A stretch of DNA of 64,000 nt from NCBI GenBank assembly GCA_003602415.1, contig QQSK01000013.1, positions 116,220 to 180,219 of the forward strand, written 5' to 3'. The notes beneath the pieces were generated by a model. That model had not been told where the DNA came from. It saw nothing but the letters and a program-made list of their open reading frames with translations, and made no database searches. Position 1 is the first letter of the stretch. Every line of letters starts with the position of its first letter. The translations under genes and the position numbers were made by a program. Of the stretch, positions 30,001 through 38,829 are shown in pieces. Source of the stretch: Candidatus Poseidoniales archaeon. Lineage in GTDB: Archaea; Thermoplasmatota; Poseidoniia; Poseidoniales; Poseidoniaceae.

Positions 30001-33000
30001 CGGAGCCAAGCAGCCTGCAACTCCTCTGAAGGAGAGAAGCAGGCCATTGCCATCAAAGGGTGGCCAAACAGTTACTCAAACCGTCATCCAATCGAGTGAA
30101 ACATACGTTGATCCCGATGCAGCAAAGAAGGCATTAGTGGGCGAGTTAATCGCTGCACAGACTGGATATCCTGCAAAATTCTGTCAAGGTAATGTCGACA
30201 TGAGAGCGGTTCTTGGTATGAGCGATGAGCAAATCCAAGTCGTAGTATCTTCAGTTCATGCAAGGTGTAGTACTGACCCCGATTGGGACATTACGATAGC
30301 AAAAACTCCTGGAGATATCACTAGATGGATAACTTCAGCACCAGCAATTGGCTCCAAGTCCAAGTCGATGAAACACGATGATAGAGATGACGACCCGTTC
30401 GTAATCACGGGTATTTCAATGGGCCTTCCTGGTGGAGAAAGAGTGTTTGATGAAGGTAATTTCGAGAAATTGGTGAGGGGTGAAACTTGTATCACCGAAG
30501 TGACCGACGAATACAAACAACGCCTTCTAGACAAAAATATCGTACGTCTAATAAAAGGAAGAGACGGCAGTGTCGGAATGGATGCTGCTACTGAATTTGG
30601 AGATATACCTCAATTAGCTGGAGTGAAATCCGCTTTCGATCCTACAGAAGAGTTCGGAATCGATGCCAAAGTCGCAGCAGCTTGGGATATTGCAACTCAG
30701 TTATCTTGTGCGGCTGGATTAATCGCATTGAAAGATGCAGGTATTCCATTAACTCCTGTGGAACAGGTTGGTAAAGGTGGATTGAGATTGATTCGTTCTT
30801 GGCAAATGCCATCCGCTTACAGAGATAGAACTGGAATAGTATTCGCATCTTGCTTCGCAGGCCATCAAATGGCTGCAAGGCATGCTAAGGTCAATGGAGA
30901 CGATGGTGAGGGAAGATTCGACAGAAGATATCTTTTCCAAATATTGAATATGGGCCATTCACAATTCGCTCAGCATGTTGGAATTAGAGGTCCGAATACC
31001 ACAATTAACCTAGCATGTGCTTCTGCAACTGCAGCATTCGGCGTCGCAGAAGATTGGCTTGCCAACGATAGATGTGACCGTGTAGTCATAATCTCTGCAG
31101 ATGATGTAACGGGAGACGACCTATGGGAATGGATTGGTTCAGGTTTCGCTGCCAGCGGAGCTGCAGCAACCAATAACTCGGTTGAAGAAACCGCATTACC
31201 TTTCGACAAGAGGCGCAATGGTTTGATTCTGGGAATGGGTGCAGCAGCATTCGTAGTCGAACGAAAATCAGAATCCGACGCTAGAGGAGTTCAGCCGATG
31301 GCTGAGTTATTGGGAACTAGAATTGCAAATTCCGCATTCCATGGAACTCGATTGGACGTTGAGCATGTCGCTAGTACCGTTGATGATTTCGTTTCTGAAA
31401 TGGAAGAAAGATGGGGATTAGACAGACACCAAATGGCTCCTGATACCGTGTTCTTTTCCCATGAAACATATACTCCTGCTCGTGGAGGTTCAGCTCAGGC
31501 TGAAGTCAAGGCCCTCAGAGACACATTTGGTGCTAGTACGGATTCAATAGTCATTGCAAACACCAAAGGTTTCACAGGACATCCAATGGGTGTAGGAATT
31601 GAAGATGCTGCCATGTTCTATGGTTTAATGACCGGCAGAATACCGCCAATCGCCAATCACAAAGAAACAGATCCAGAACTTGGAAATCTGAAATTATCCA
31701 AGGGGGGAGATTATTCCAATCTGAAGTATGGAATGAGATTTGCAGCAGGGTTTGGAAGTCAAATCGGTTTGTCATTAGTTCGAAAGTGTGAATTCACAGG
31801 AGATAGAATCAACAAACAAAAACTGCTGACCTGGAACCAATCTCAGGCAGGAACTACCAATTTAGAATTAAGAGTATTACAAAACAAACTGGTTGCATAT
31901 GTTGATGCAGACAACAATTTACACGGCGGAATTCTAGGAGATGAATACGCAGTACCACGAGAAATAGATAGCATCGAGGCTCCAGTAATCGAATCTAGTC
32001 CTGCTCCAAAACCAGAACCTGTGGCTCCAGCACCTGCTGAACCAACTCCTGTTGCGTCGGCGCCTTCAGGTGATACGACTTCTATCGTAATCGAAGTCGT
32101 AGTCAAGCACACAGGATATCCTGCTGACTTTGTAGAGTTAGACCAAGACCTAGAAGGTCAACTTGGAATAGATACTGTCAAGCAAGCAGAAATAATGGCA
32201 GATATCAGAGAAAAATTCGGTTTACCTATCGATGAAGACTTCGTACTTTCAGATTATCCAACACTGAATCATATGATCGCCTACATCCACAAGATGCAGG
32301 GAGGAAGTCCTGCTCCTGTTGCACCAAAAACAGTAACTGAAGTTTCAACTCCAGAACCAGTTCCAAAAGCAGAACCAGCACCTGCGCCAGCACCAGTTGC
32401 TAGCGAGCAATCTTCAGCAGTAGATATTCAGCCGAAATTAATCGGAGTAGTGGTCAAGCACACAGGCTATCCCGAAGATTTCATCGAAATGGACCAAGAC
32501 CTTGAAGGAGAATTGGGAATCGATACGGTCAAGCAAGCCGAAATCATGGGTGATGTAAGAGAAATTTTCTCATTACCTATCGATGAAGACTTCGTTCTAT
32601 CCGAGCACCCTACTCTGAACCACTTCGTAGCCTACATTCAGAAGATGACAGGCGGAAACGCTCCAGTGCCTACTCCAGCACCGGTCGAGACGACAAGTCC
32701 AGCCGCTCCAACGCCTGTTGAAGTTCCAGCAACTCCAACGGTTTCAGCAGATAGCGGAGACATTCAGCCGAAATTAATCGGTGTAGTGGTCAAGCATACA
32801 GGCTATCCTGAAGATTTCATCGAAATGGACCAAGACCTAGAAGGAGAATTAGGAATTGATACGGTTAAACAAGCCGAAATCATGGGTGACGTAAGAGAAA
32901 TTTTCTCATTACCAGTGGATGAAGACTTCGTTCTATCCGATCACCCTACTCTGAATCACTTCGTAGCCTATATTCAGAGAATGACAGGCGGAAGCACTCC

Positions 33001-36000
33001 GGCATCTACTCCAGCACCAGCGCCGGTTGAAGTGAAAAGTCCAGTTGCTCCAACACCTGTTGAAGCTCCAACAACTCCAACGGTTTCAGCAGATAGCGGA
33101 GAAATACAAGTGAAATTAATCGGTGTAGTGGTCAAGCATACAGGCTACCCAGACGACTTCATTGAAATGGACCAAGACCTAGAAGGCGAACTAGGAATCG
33201 ATACGGTCAAGCAAGCCGAAATCATGGGTGACGTAAGAGAAATTTTCTCATTACCAGTGGATGAAGACTTCGTTCTATCCGACCACCCTACTCTGAACCA
33301 CTTCGTAGCCTACATTCAGAAGATGAAAGGAGGAGGTGCACCAGCGCCAGCGCCAGTTGCGAAACCAGTTCCACAACCAGTTGCACCTCAGCCAGTGCCT
33401 TCAACACCTGTTAGCAATTCCAAGCCAATAGCCGAATCTACCACAAGACGATGGCAGGTAGAGGTCGAACCATGCCCTGCAGTAGCCGAAGGTCTTCCAA
33501 TTGGAGGAACAATCGTGCTAACACAGGATAGCTGGGGCGTAGCAGATGCTTTGGCAGATAGGCTAGTCGAAAAGGGCCTATCTGTAGCGAAGATTGGATT
33601 CGAATTCGGTGCTAAATCAGTTACTGAACAAGAGGAGTTGTCGGGTCATACCTTCAGAGCAGACCCAGGTAGTGAAGAGCAAATCGCCGAGGTTTGCTCT
33701 AGAATTTCAGGTGTTGCTGGAATCATCCACTTAGCACCACTTTCCCTAACCGGAAGTTCTTGGGAAGCCGATGGTCCATCAAATCAGGTGAATCTTGCAG
33801 CACAATCTTGGTTTGGATTACTGAAAGGCTTAGATTCACAATTAGGAGTAATCTCCTCAGGCATTGTTGGTAGTGTAACCGCTTTGGATGGAAGACATGG
33901 AAATAGGGGCGAGCGATTCAATTCACTTGCTTGCGCAGCAAGTGGAGTGACCAAGTCCTATGCCTTTGAGAGGGAAAACCTCAGATGTCGTGCACTTGAT
34001 TTACACCCTGAATTGATTATTGATGCAGCATCAGCAGCAGAAGTAATCGACAACGATTTATTCACCGCAGGCGGAGAAATCGAAATAGGAATCGACAGAG
34101 ATGGCCGAAGATGGACGATGGTCTGTTTCGCAGAAGATGTCGTTGAAGATGTTGAACCATTACAATCCGATGATTTGTGGTTGGTCAGTGGTGGTGGCTC
34201 TGGAGTAACAGCAGCATCAATAATCGGTGTATCAAGCGCTAGTAACGGCGCTGGTGCGACATTCCTACTACTTGGTAGAAGCAAACTCGTTGAAGAAACA
34301 TCGGGATGGTTGGATTGGAGCGATGACCAACTCAATCAGAGGAAGATGGAACTTAGAGAATCATTGATCGCCGAATCTGAATCTGGAAAAGTGACAATGG
34401 TGGAATGGAATAATGCTTGGACTAAATTAACTCGAAGTATGGATATTTATCGAACGATAAGCGATATCGAAGCAAGTGGAAACAATGCAGAGTACCACTC
34501 AGCAGATGTTACCGATTCTGAAGCGATTAAGTCCGCAGTCAATGGAAGAGATGTAACCGGTATCGTTCACGGTGCAGGTCTTGAAGAATCTAAACTGGTA
34601 GCAGACAAAGCATGGAACACATTCGACTTGATTGTTAGAGTCAAGGTCGATGGATGGAAAGCATTAGCCTCTGCTGCAGGAGATTCTCTACGGTTTGCCT
34701 GTGCGTTCACAAGCGTAGCGGGTAGATTTGGAAATCGTGGTCAAACAGATTATGCAGCGGCCAACTCAATTTTGGACGCAGAAATGGCTCGCATGACAGC
34801 TAACTCTGAATGCAGAGCGGTTGCTATTGGATGGACAGGATGGAGAGATGTTGGAATGGCAACTCGCGGCTCGATAGAAGCGGTGTTTGAGTCATCTGGA
34901 ATTGAGACATTGTCTGTTGAAGATGGTGTCGAGATATTCGTCAAAGAAGCATTAGCAGGCGGCAAAAGAAGAGTTCTAGGCTGCGGCTCATTAGGAAATA
35001 TGGACCTATTCGATTCATTTAGAGAAGCGCCTTTGAAATTACCTGCAGAAATGGCTGCATCGATTGCAGACCCTCGCAGATTCCCTCTTATCGACAAACT
35101 CTTGTCTATTGAGGAAGGCGAATCCTTAGTATCTCAGTGTACTCTTTCAATGCAAGAACATCCATTCTTGGTAGATCATGCAATCGATGGAGTTCCTTAC
35201 CACCCAGGCGTAATGGCGTTGGAGATGTTTGCAGAAAACTCTCTACTGCTGATGCCAAGTCATTGTTTAGCAGGTTTCGAAGAAGTCACATTTGGTTTAC
35301 CTGTCAAGATAATGAAAGGCGATATGACTGTTAGAGTTGAAGCAACATTATCCAGAACCGATGGTGACTTGTCTTGGGTAAAATGCCGCTTAGTTTCAGA
35401 TTTGACTAATTCAAAGGGTGAAGTATTCGGTGAACCAAGATTACATCACGAAGCGATGGTACGACTGGTTGCAACATCAGATGACCTTCGCCCATTCTTA
35501 CAAAATGAAGTTGACTCCTTACCAGCAATAGGAACTCCACCTCATGGTGATTTACTACATCACTCTAGTTTCATCTATCTGAGATATTTCCACGGCCCAA
35601 GGTTCCAATCTCATGGCGGAGTTCTACGTGGCGTTGAAAACGGCGTAGACGGTATTGCACTGATGCGCCACCAACTGCCTGCAACCGACCAATTTGCATT
35701 GGAAAGCGATGGTGAAGAAGTTCTGTTGGATGCTCTACCAATGCTAATCGAAGCAGGTTTCCAAAATGCTGGATTGGCAGCCATGGAAAGCGATGGATTC
35801 TCGAGTCTACCTATTGGAATCGAGTGGACTACAATGTTGCGAGTTCCCGATGCAAACGAATCTTTGCGAATGCGTTCAGTCAAAGTTGCTACCGAGGATG
35901 CGGGAATAACTGTACACGATGTGGTAATCGTTGGAGAAGATGATGCTCCTGTTCTATCGCTCAAGGGTCTACGACTCAAAGCGATGGGCCAAGTGCCTGA

Positions 36001-36028
36001 AGATCAGAGATTCAGTCTTGAGAGGTGA
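27056..36028 (+). CDS. type I iterative PKS / Pfa-like fatty acid megasynthase: KS-AT-(degenerate ACP)-KS-ACP-ACP-ACP-ACP-KR-DH
   Basis: KS1: DAACASS, VEAHGTST, GHLKAAAG; AT: PGQGSQYVGM, GHSLGEYAAL, SHAFHS; KS2: NLACASATAA, HETYTPARGG, GFTGHPMG; four LGIDTVKQAEIM ACP modules; KR: VSGGGSGVTAAS, TSVAGRFGNRGQTDYAAANSILD; DH hotdog: HPFLVDHAIDGVPYHPGVMALE. ORF track start 27002; ATG at 27056 follows fabI stop. Confidence 0.93.
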   Translation: MTITTTNGKQVDGLNQAPFEPVAVIGMAALMPDATSMEEFWQNIIDAHVSIKEVSKDRWDPDIYWENGAPGNVTEGKTYSKIGGFVEDYEFDWRRWRQPPGTLPQIDPCQLWAVTVSADAIDDAGYGEGGKTLDRARTGVIFANALGGENRSESNIRIFSSEMRKIALDNGATPEQADAMVEKMCEGKPRIDEDTMPGELANVVSGRVANLLDLQGPNYSTDAACASSMAALLDACRLLQTRQVDTMLAGATDRCMEAPTYAKFSAIGALSPSHSTPFDARANGFVMGEGAGVLLLKRLSDAIDAGDDIKAVIRGVGGSSDGRGKGITAPSQRGQVQAVSRAYSQAGYEPSTVELVEAHGTSTKVGDATELSTLSLLWTGLDGGDHIAVGSVKSQIGHLKAAAGIAGIMKACNSVYHKTIPPSAGFQTPNPTVEWDEIPFFVPTEARDWPEPESHPRRAGISAFGFGGTNFHVAVEGYDLEYHSKLVEHWNGRWEAYAGIESSSSEAKPTMTHEELKAVEGGLLLLSGDSIDSLKSKLSALTFSGPNFDDDPRGMRLSFTLDSHWSFDVKDTVRMALSATSWAEFNKRKDLAIKAMDDKEKWGFLMSQGIMISDTPALPKQAKVAHMYPGQGSQYVGMTNDLHSRFSGVGDVWDKADVTMVDVLDGETLSSFVLRDGLTAEEMKEAEHKLKQTEYTQPAMLTADLAIEAALNAHGHKPDMVAGHSLGEYAALMSAGILDMDGALRAAAARGTEMGSVEIDDKGLMASVTAPYDRIAEIIEEVDGYVIAANKNSPKMTVIAGETEPVKQAMSRFEAEGFQCVALATSHAFHSRIVAPANEPLRRFLEGLDIRWPKIPITSNVDGGWYPMDDGGDSKAAILSKLAPQMASSVEWTSQINSMYDAGARLFLEVGPKRALTVFASQILEGKQALPIMTNHPKAGGIATFLTALGTLALAGRVPEWPGPNSAHLTPAFRAGPIEAAGGAKQPATPLKERSRPLPSKGGQTVTQTVIQSSETYVDPDAAKKALVGELIAAQTGYPAKFCQGNVDMRAVLGMSDEQIQVVVSSVHARCSTDPDWDITIAKTPGDITRWITSAPAIGSKSKSMKHDDRDDDPFVITGISMGLPGGERVFDEGNFEKLVRGETCITEVTDEYKQRLLDKNIVRLIKGRDGSVGMDAATEFGDIPQLAGVKSAFDPTEEFGIDAKVAAAWDIATQLSCAAGLIALKDAGIPLTPVEQVGKGGLRLIRSWQMPSAYRDRTGIVFASCFAGHQMAARHAKVNGDDGEGRFDRRYLFQILNMGHSQFAQHVGIRGPNTTINLACASATAAFGVAEDWLANDRCDRVVIISADDVTGDDLWEWIGSGFAASGAAATNNSVEETALPFDKRRNGLILGMGAAAFVVERKSESDARGVQPMAELLGTRIANSAFHGTRLDVEHVASTVDDFVSEMEERWGLDRHQMAPDTVFFSHETYTPARGGSAQAEVKALRDTFGASTDSIVIANTKGFTGHPMGVGIEDAAMFYGLMTGRIPPIANHKETDPELGNLKLSKGGDYSNLKYGMRFAAGFGSQIGLSLVRKCEFTGDRINKQKLLTWNQSQAGTTNLELRVLQNKLVAYVDADNNLHGGILGDEYAVPREIDSIEAPVIESSPAPKPEPVAPAPAEPTPVASAPSGDTTSIVIEVVVKHTGYPADFVELDQDLEGQLGIDTVKQAEIMADIREKFGLPIDEDFVLSDYPTLNHMIAYIHKMQGGSPAPVAPKTVTEVSTPEPVPKAEPAPAPAPVASEQSSAVDIQPKLIGVVVKHTGYPEDFIEMDQDLEGELGIDTVKQAEIMGDVREIFSLPIDEDFVLSEHPTLNHFVAYIQKMTGGNAPVPTPAPVETTSPAAPTPVEVPATPTVSADSGDIQPKLIGVVVKHTGYPEDFIEMDQDLEGELGIDTVKQAEIMGDVREIFSLPVDEDFVLSDHPTLNHFVAYIQRMTGGSTPASTPAPAPVEVKSPVAPTPVEAPTTPTVSADSGEIQVKLIGVVVKHTGYPDDFIEMDQDLEGELGIDTVKQAEIMGDVREIFSLPVDEDFVLSDHPTLNHFVAYIQKMKGGGAPAPAPVAKPVPQPVAPQPVPSTPVSNSKPIAESTTRRWQVEVEPCPAVAEGLPIGGTIVLTQDSWGVADALADRLVEKGLSVAKIGFEFGAKSVTEQEELSGHTFRADPGSEEQIAEVCSRISGVAGIIHLAPLSLTGSSWEADGPSNQVNLAAQSWFGLLKGLDSQLGVISSGIVGSVTALDGRHGNRGERFNSLACAASGVTKSYAFERENLRCRALDLHPELIIDAASAAEVIDNDLFTAGGEIEIGIDRDGRRWTMVCFAEDVVEDVEPLQSDDLWLVSGGGSGVTAASIIGVSSASNGAGATFLLLGRSKLVEETSGWLDWSDDQLNQRKMELRESLIAESESGKVTMVEWNNAWTKLTRSMDIYRTISDIEASGNNAEYHSADVTDSEAIKSAVNGRDVTGIVHGAGLEESKLVADKAWNTFDLIVRVKVDGWKALASAAGDSLRFACAFTSVAGRFGNRGQTDYAAANSILDAEMARMTANSECRAVAIGWTGWRDVGMATRGSIEAVFESSGIETLSVEDGVEIFVKEALAGGKRRVLGCGSLGNMDLFDSFREAPLKLPAEMAASIADPRRFPLIDKLLSIEEGESLVSQCTLSMQEHPFLVDHAIDGVPYHPGVMALEMFAENSLLLMPSHCLAGFEEVTFGLPVKIMKGDMTVRVEATLSRTDGDLSWVKCRLVSDLTNSKGEVFGEPRLHHEAMVRLVATSDDLRPFLQNEVDSLPAIGTPPHGDLLHHSSFIYLRYFHGPRFQSHGGVLRGVENGVDGIALMRHQLPATDQFALESDGEEVLLDALPMLIEAGFQNAGLAAMESDGFSSLPIGIEWTTMLRVPDANESLRMRSVKVATEDAGITVHDVVIVGEDDAPVLSLKGLRLKAMGQVPEDQRFSLER
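32423..33340 (+). repeat. tandem near-identical ACP-coding repeats (copies 2-4 of four)
   Basis: Repeat units begin at 32423, 32759 and 33101 (336 and 342 bp periods); GGxGTAGTGGTCAAGCAxACAGGCTA... conserved at DNA level. Confidence 0.9.
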
Positions 36029-36032
36029 TTTT

Positions 36033-36722
36033 GTGGAGTTAATGGATCCTCCATCGGGTCCACGAATGCTAATTGCTAGAATGCCGATTTCCGATTGTCG
36101 AAGTGTACTAGCTGAAGACATTCCTCGTGCGACAGCCAAACGTCTTGCAGACCATAATTCGGGCCGCCTATTATTGGAGAAATGTTTGGAGCACTGGGAA
36201 TTGCCTATCGGCTCGCTAGAAGTTCTACGAACCCAACATCGAGCACCTTACCTGTCTTGGTTAAACGGGGTTTGGAGAAATGAACCATTGCCGGGAATTA
36301 GCATTGGACATTCAGGAGATTGGGCGGTTTGTGCTCTCATCGAACCTGGGTACTGGATAGGTATTGATGCAGAGCCAAAAGATAGGGGGATTCAGACCAA
36401 TGCATTCGACATGATGGCCAAAGGTAAAGAGTTAGATTTTCTAATTGAAAATTCAAAAATAGCAATTGAAACATGGACCGCAAAAGAGGCGGTTCAAAAG
36501 GCCGAAAAACTAGGAATGCACCTAAACCCAAGAGACATCAATTTGACCGAATATAATGTTGAATCTTTCATTCATGATGACCTGATGGTTTCAGTCTCAT
36601 GGAGGGAGGCAGGAGATGCTCCAAGGTCTGCTGAAGACGACCTCTTGGATGCTACTTTAGAAGCAATGAAAGATAATCCTAACTTTTCGGTTGGATGTAA
36701 AACAACCAGAAATAATGTTTGA
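36033..36722 (+). CDS. Sfp-type 4'-phosphopantetheinyl transferase
   Basis: GHSGDWAVCALIEPGYWIGIDAEP and IETWTAKEAVQKAEKLGM match the PPTase GID-x-E and W-x2-KEA-x2-K motifs; GTG 36033 or ATG 36042 start directly after the PKS stop. Confidence 0.88.
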   Translation: MELMDPPSGPRMLIARMPISDCRSVLAEDIPRATAKRLADHNSGRLLLEKCLEHWELPIGSLEVLRTQHRAPYLSWLNGVWRNEPLPGISIGHSGDWAVCALIEPGYWIGIDAEPKDRGIQTNAFDMMAKGKELDFLIENSKIAIETWTAKEAVQKAEKLGMHLNPRDINLTEYNVESFIHDDLMVSVSWREAGDAPRSAEDDLLDATLEAMKDNPNFSVGCKTTRNNV

Positions 36723-36723
36723 A

Positions 36724-37194
36724 TCACTTATTCCAAATTCTACTAGATTCCCAAGGTAGACCAAGCAGAATTCCAATTTCTGTCAAGATGACATAATTCA
36801 GTAAGAGGTAACTCAAGTAAGAGATAATTATGATCATTATTGATGTGTTAATAATTTTCCTTCGCTCGCGTTTAGCTTGGTCTATGGTGCAAATACCTCG
36901 GCTTCTGAAGTAGAATACCAGCCCAACACATACAGTGATTGCAGCAATTGCTAGCATTAGCGGTCTGAACCATGAATATCCATCTTCGCCCCAGTACAAT
37001 GTGTCAGATAATGCAGCACCAGTCGATACCGATGCAATACCAAACATCACCAATACAACTGATGGAAGACAGCACATTGATGCAATAACGGAAGAACTAG
37101 CGACAAGTTTCCACAATTTGTGCGGTTGCTCTTGGTCTAAACCGTCAGCAGTAGTTTCTTCCTGCACAACTAATTTTTTTTTGATAAAGTACAA
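36724..37194 (-). CDS. MerT-like small membrane transporter
   Basis: SSVIASMCCLPSVVLVMFGIASVSTGA resembles MerT Cys-Cys-x-Pro TM1; three hydrophobic segments. Confidence 0.55.
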   Translation of the reverse strand: MYFIKKKLVVQEETTADGLDQEQPHKLWKLVASSSVIASMCCLPSVVLVMFGIASVSTGAALSDTLYWGEDGYSWFRPLMLAIAAITVCVGLVFYFRSRGICTIDQAKRERRKIINTSIMIIIISYLSYLLLNYVILTEIGILLGLPWESSRIWNK

Positions 37195-37246
37195 AAAACA
37201 TTGTCTAAATCTATCATTGCATAACTTGCAAAAGTTTGCGATGTTG

Positions 37247-37414
37247 TCAATATACAGTCCAAACGTAGAACCCGACTAATATTGAGATTGGTACTATGTA
37301 GTACAAAGCGTGAATTATTCTAGATTTGGTTTTTTCTTCAGAGTTAAGAAAATCACTATCTTTTGCTATAGCATCTCCAATGCCAAGCATTAATTCACCT
37401 AAAGGGTCAACCAT
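37247..37414 (-). CDS. small single-TM protein (55 aa), not in ORF track
   Basis: Reverse-strand reading MVDPLGELMLGIGDAIAKDSDFLNSEEKTKSRIIHALYYIVPISILVGFYVWTVY*; fills the gap between neighbouring minus-strand genes. Confidence 0.5.
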   Translation of the reverse strand: MVDPLGELMLGIGDAIAKDSDFLNSEEKTKSRIIHALYYIVPISILVGFYVWTVY

Positions 37415-37422
37415 ATTTTCAC

Positions 37423-38829
37423 CTAAGCGTTTAGATTTCTAATCTCTGGAGTCTGGTCTGCGATGATGAACTCAAGCATAGCAGCCCACATTACGAACTC
37501 CATACTCTTCTCTAATTCTTCTTGCCCGCCAACTTCTGCGACCATATTGTCCAGTGTATCTGATGGTGAGTGGTATGCTGAGTAGTCTGCATCATACGCA
37601 CCCAAGTGGAAAATCGTTTGAGCACCTAAGTTACGGAAGGTGACGTGGTCTGAGCGTCCAAAGGTATCCTCGTGAACATCGAAAACAAGGTCTTCGTGCT
37701 CATCCCAGTGCTGGTCACAACCAGCACCATATGTTCCATCAATTCTCAGCGTCATCGGTGCTTTGAGAACATTCCAATGTACGTGTTCTAATACCGTGGT
37801 AATCTCAACATCTTGGACCTCAGGGTCAGAATCTGGACCAGACCAAGCGTGGTAAGGGAATGGGTCTCCATTGCCGTTCTTTTTGGCAGGCCAAGACATT
37901 CCCATCATGTCCATATTGATGTAGAACTTCAATTCCTTGTCGTGGGGTAAGCAGTAATCACATTGATTGTTAGCGAATGCGTTAGAGCCTCTGAGACCTT
38001 CTTCTTCGCTTGACCATAGTGCCAAGAATGTATCACATTCGAAGGTCAAATCTGCAAATGCACGAGCATAGAGCATCATTGCAACTGTTCCTGCGGTATT
38101 GTCGTATGCTCCTTCGTATGTTCCACCGCCAGGAGGGCCACCAGGAGGTGCGATGTCCATGTGTCCGCCCATTCCTTGAACGCAACTATCGTTACGACCT
38201 TGTTTCCAAGCGACAACGTTCAGGCTTTCAGGTTGAGCTAGATTACCGTGATCGGTAACTCTTAGCAAATGAGTCTCATATCCAAGACCTTCGAAGTGTC
38301 CTTTGAAGTATTCCGCAGCACGCTCATAGAATGCATTTCCTGCTCCCATCCATCTGTTCACGTATCCACCACATTTTGTGGTATCAGTACAGACGCTTGT
38401 GATGAAATCTATTTTCTCAAACCATTCTTCTCCATTTACTATTGGAACGCCTTCAGTAATTGGGACTTTGACCACTTGTGATTGTCCATCATTACTCATG
38501 AATGTAATATTTACTTCAGTGGTGTATGGAGTTGTGATAAACTGGCCAAAAACAGTGTTATCTTCAACCATTACACTGTGACTTTTGACATAAGTATCGT
38601 TAATGAAGATTAGAACATCAGCCTCGGTTGAAATCGCATTTCCTTTTCCTTCCAATGTGAAGTCATGGAATTCTCCAGTTCGAAGTATCGCATCTTCTGG
38701 ATTCACGAAATCGATTTGGAATGATTCAGATGCTACCACCGATTCTTTTTCATCGTCGCCAAAGCATCCAGCTAATGGTGCAACAACGAACAATGTCGCC
38801 AAGACAAATGCTGTTAGTCTACGGTTCAT
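37423..38829 (-). CDS. M28-family metallopeptidase, secreted lipoprotein-like
   Basis: Signal with lipobox-like LAGC; GGHMDIAPPGGPPGGGTYEGAYDNTAGTVAMM, LALWSSEEEGLRGSNAF, SDHVTFRNLGAQTIFHLG. Confidence 0.85.
   Translation of the reverse strand: MNRRLTAFVLATLFVVAPLAGCFGDDEKESVVASESFQIDFVNPEDAILRTGEFHDFTLEGKGNAISTEADVLIFINDTYVKSHSVMVEDNTVFGQFITTPYTTEVNITFMSNDGQSQVVKVPITEGVPIVNGEEWFEKIDFITSVCTDTTKCGGYVNRWMGAGNAFYERAAEYFKGHFEGLGYETHLLRVTDHGNLAQPESLNVVAWKQGRNDSCVQGMGGHMDIAPPGGPPGGGTYEGAYDNTAGTVAMMLYARAFADLTFECDTFLALWSSEEEGLRGSNAFANNQCDYCLPHDKELKFYINMDMMGMSWPAKKNGNGDPFPYHAWSGPDSDPEVQDVEITTVLEHVHWNVLKAPMTLRIDGTYGAGCDQHWDEHEDLVFDVHEDTFGRSDHVTFRNLGAQTIFHLGAYDADYSAYHSPSDTLDNMVAEVGGQEELEKSMEFVMWAAMLEFIIADQTPEIRNLNA

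Noticed and set aside
32075-33340. Long direct repeats as a possible mobile element
   Set aside because: They are ACP-coding modules inside one ORF; no transposase or terminal inverted repeats.
33958-34335. Antisense ORFs inside the PKS and other large genes (e.g. 125 aa here)
   Set aside because: Ser/Pro/Thr-rich shadow translations opposite well-supported coding sequence with no domain-like patterns.
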